Of a DNA stretch of 64,000 nucleotides, positions 61,956-64,000 are shown piece after piece (within the stretch, counting starts at the first letter, position 1; the number at the start of each line of letters is the position of its first letter). The translations under genes and the position numbers were made by a program. The notes below the pieces were generated by a model that was not told where the DNA came from, did no database searches, and saw only the letters and a list, made by a program, of their open reading frames with translations. Source of the DNA: Eublepharis macularius. Taxonomy: Eukaryota; Chordata; Lepidosauria; Squamata; Eublepharidae. The stretch is taken from the NCBI RefSeq assembly GCF_028583425.1, contig NC_072793.1, forward strand, positions 59,959,028 through 60,023,027. The letters are read 5' to 3'.

Positions 61956-62443
61956 CAAAAAGATAGAGCTACAGAGGACAGTATTTTTAAGTTTTTCATG
62001 TGTGGTCCTAAGGTTTTTTTTAAAAGATACTTTGTTTAATCACAGTTAACAAACATGGATGTTTAAGCAAATACAAGAATACATATGCTATGTTATTTTT
62101 ATAGCTAAAACTATTTAAATTGTTAATATTAAGGTAACAATTATTTTTCTTCCTCTAATAAAGTACAGCAGAAAAGTTGTCCAAATATGAATGATTAACC
62201 TATTAAACTGAAGATAGAAAATTATGAAATTATTGCAAGGTGAACTGTCTATGATGTGTTTCTAATACTATAACCAAATCAGTAATTTTTTGATATAAAG
62301 TTACTCTAAAAATGAAACCTTCATCTGGTTATAAATATTAAGATTATACCAGCAAGAATGAGTCTTTTATGTAGAAAACCATAATTTAAATCTACTCTTA
62401 CTGACTAGTGATTTAAGTCGTGATTTAAGTCAAATCGACCCTG

Positions 62444-64000
62444 CTGCAGGCCATAAGAGACATAGTTTGGGAACATTGTAATGAAGTTCCTCTACCTGTG
62501 GGTAGGACAGGTATGTGTACAAAAATGCAAACAGTGCAAAAGAAATGCAAGGCCTGGTTGACAATGAAACATCATGAGAAGTGTTCGTTCTCAGTAAGAA
62601 GCTGTTTTGAACTTGGCGACAAAAGGAACATGTCTGAATGTGCAGGATCTTCAGGTTGGTAGACGCTTCATTTCATACTCCTAAAAGGACTGCCTCTTTT
62701 CCTTCTGGTCTATTCTTGACTTCTCATGATCAAGCAAAATATATAGTTGTTGATCTATGGTGCTATCATTTTGATGCAGGTGTCATTTAAGAAAACAGCT
62801 GAAATAGACACATCTTCCCCCTTAAAGTAACAGTGAGTGTCAGTGAATGCAATGAACAATACTAAATGAGCAGTATGGTGATAATAGCTGAATTGACTTT
62901 TGTTTAGGGGAATATATCCTGAACTTGCAGGATTCGGAAAGCTATCCACCTTCAAGATCACCATCATTTTCTGTACTTTTAAAGTTAGCCGCCAATGATA
63001 ATGTTGCAGTCATATTGTGTATGTTATATCACCTGTTGCAAAAAGAAAGAAAACTCCATTTGGAAACTATAGATAGATTTGTAATATGGCCCAGTAAATT
63101 ACAAAACAAACTATCAATGAAAAAATGCCCAATTTGCTTATGCAGCAAAAGAGTCTTGATGGGTAGAACAATGTCCACAGTGATCCTGTTGTGTGTACTT
63201 GTGTAATAGCAAAAGAGAATGTCTTCCTTACAGAAATAATTAAAACATCAGGAAATGTACTCACAGCAAAATACTTAGAAGACGCTACAGTAAAACTTAT
63301 AACTGGAGAAAATTCAAATGCATGCCATAGAGCTTGATCACAGACATCCAATATGAGAAGTTTAGAAGACTGAGGACTCCCAAGCTAACACCTTACAGCT
63401 GCAGTGCCTACTTGTCACACCTCCTGGCCAAAGACCACTCTGCTTGAGTAATAGACTAATGCTGAAATTGCTGAATACTTCCATAACAACCACTTTGCAG
63501 CAGCTGTAATAAAGAAGTCTGGGGTACGAAAGTAGCACTCCCTTGAGATGTATGATAGAACCCAGTAGTGGACTATTTCAAGCACTACATCAAGAAATGC
63601 CTTGCTGATGATTTGTGAATAAAATCATAAAGGTACTATCACAGCCATAGTTCTCAACACTGGGCTTGAGAGAAATGTTGGCATGCTGAGTAGTCTCTAA
63701 CCTATTTCTGCAGCCTTGGACAAATGCAGGGGGGGAAAGATCTTTTATTACTGATACTGTTGAAATACGGAAGGAACCAAGCAAAAATATGCAAGGAGAA
63801 TTAAATTACAAGCACTTTTTAAAAAAAATGTGCACATTCCATCTCCAGTTTGTTTTCTTGCACGTATTCTCAGTACCCAGTAGCAGGGTCAGCCTTAACT
63901 GCTGAAGAAGAGGAGTTGGCTTTGACCATGGGCTTCCAGCTACCATCCCTTTTTAATGCCAGCTATAAAAATACTTCAGAGCAAAGGGTGAACCATTCAA
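62444..64000 (+). mobile_element. hAT element internal/3' segment (copy C), runs off the window
   Basis: It opens with 'ccataagagacatagtttggg', matching copy B at about 59,982, and repeats B's order: BED finger ('aaatgcaaacagtgcaaaag'), the 'ggatcttcaggttggtagac' junction, an exon starting 'ttgtttaggggaatatat', then transposase fragments. It lacks about 170 bp of the B sequence coding 'SSFRLIENP', a copy-specific deletion. The spacing between equivalent points in B and C is about 2.46-2.48 kb. Confidence 0.6.

Larger units (their letters stand above)
59287..62443 (+). mobile_element. Near full-length degenerate hAT element (copy B)
   Basis: The left terminus TAGGGTGGATAAAAATCAAT and the right terminus (reverse complement CAGGGTCGATTTGACTTAAA) are imperfect inverted repeats. 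Inside are a BED zinc finger (60,037-60,120), a splice-like gap, and transposase pieces ending in the C-terminal dimerisation region near 61,955. Total length is 3,157 bp. No matching 8-bp duplication is readable, perhaps because flanking sequence was deleted. Confidence 0.65.

Overview
The window is animal nuclear DNA, almost certainly from a squamate reptile; a gecko-like lizard is possible but unproven. One vertebrate protein-coding gene, CSNK1A1 (casein kinase 1 alpha), occupies 28.7-57.6 kb on the plus strand. Its exons are short and bounded by consensus splice sites. The rest is dense interspersed repeat of the kind typical of squamates: L1, CR1 and L2-like LINEs, a Penelope-like element, 5S-rRNA-derived SINEs, and hAT-like and other terminal-inverted-repeat elements. 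There are no bacterial features.

Layout. 0-4.2 kb: a decayed Penelope-like retroelement (reverse transcriptase plus GIY-YIG endonuclease), with short inverted-repeat elements around it and a hammerhead-ribozyme fold just 3' of it. 4.2-7.3 kb: mostly unassigned sequence, a 5S-derived SINE and an inverted-repeat element. 7.3-13.5 kb: a full-length minus-strand L1 with ORF1 and ORF2, bounded by a perfect 18-bp target duplication. 14.5-16.5 kb: a solo LTR with 5-bp target duplication, a CR1 3' end and a hairpin repeat. 19-26 kb: a series of non-autonomous DNA transposons, several with readable target duplications. 26-28.3 kb: an L2-like 3' end and unassigned sequence.

28.3-57.6 kb: CSNK1A1, with a GC-rich promoter, a YY1-like motif containing a tiny upstream ORF, and nine constitutive coding exons. 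The optional 28-residue L exon (nuclear localisation signal) lies at 47,528-47,611. The 12-residue S segment at the 3' end is bounded by an upstream GC donor and a downstream GT donor. The encoded kinase is 336 residues if translation stops in the retained 3' sequence. Introns hold L2-like fragments, two hAT-like elements of one family with perfect 8-bp duplications, a tRNA-type SINE and palindromic repeats.

57.6-64 kb: the CSNK1A1 3' region, then degenerate hAT elements (BED zinc finger plus transposase) arranged as one copy interrupting or abutting a relative. No second cellular gene was recognised. The items most worth a second look are the hammerhead fold beside the Penelope-like element (4,087-4,150), the very young L1, the DNA transposon families definable by target duplications, and the splice-choice architecture of CSNK1A1.
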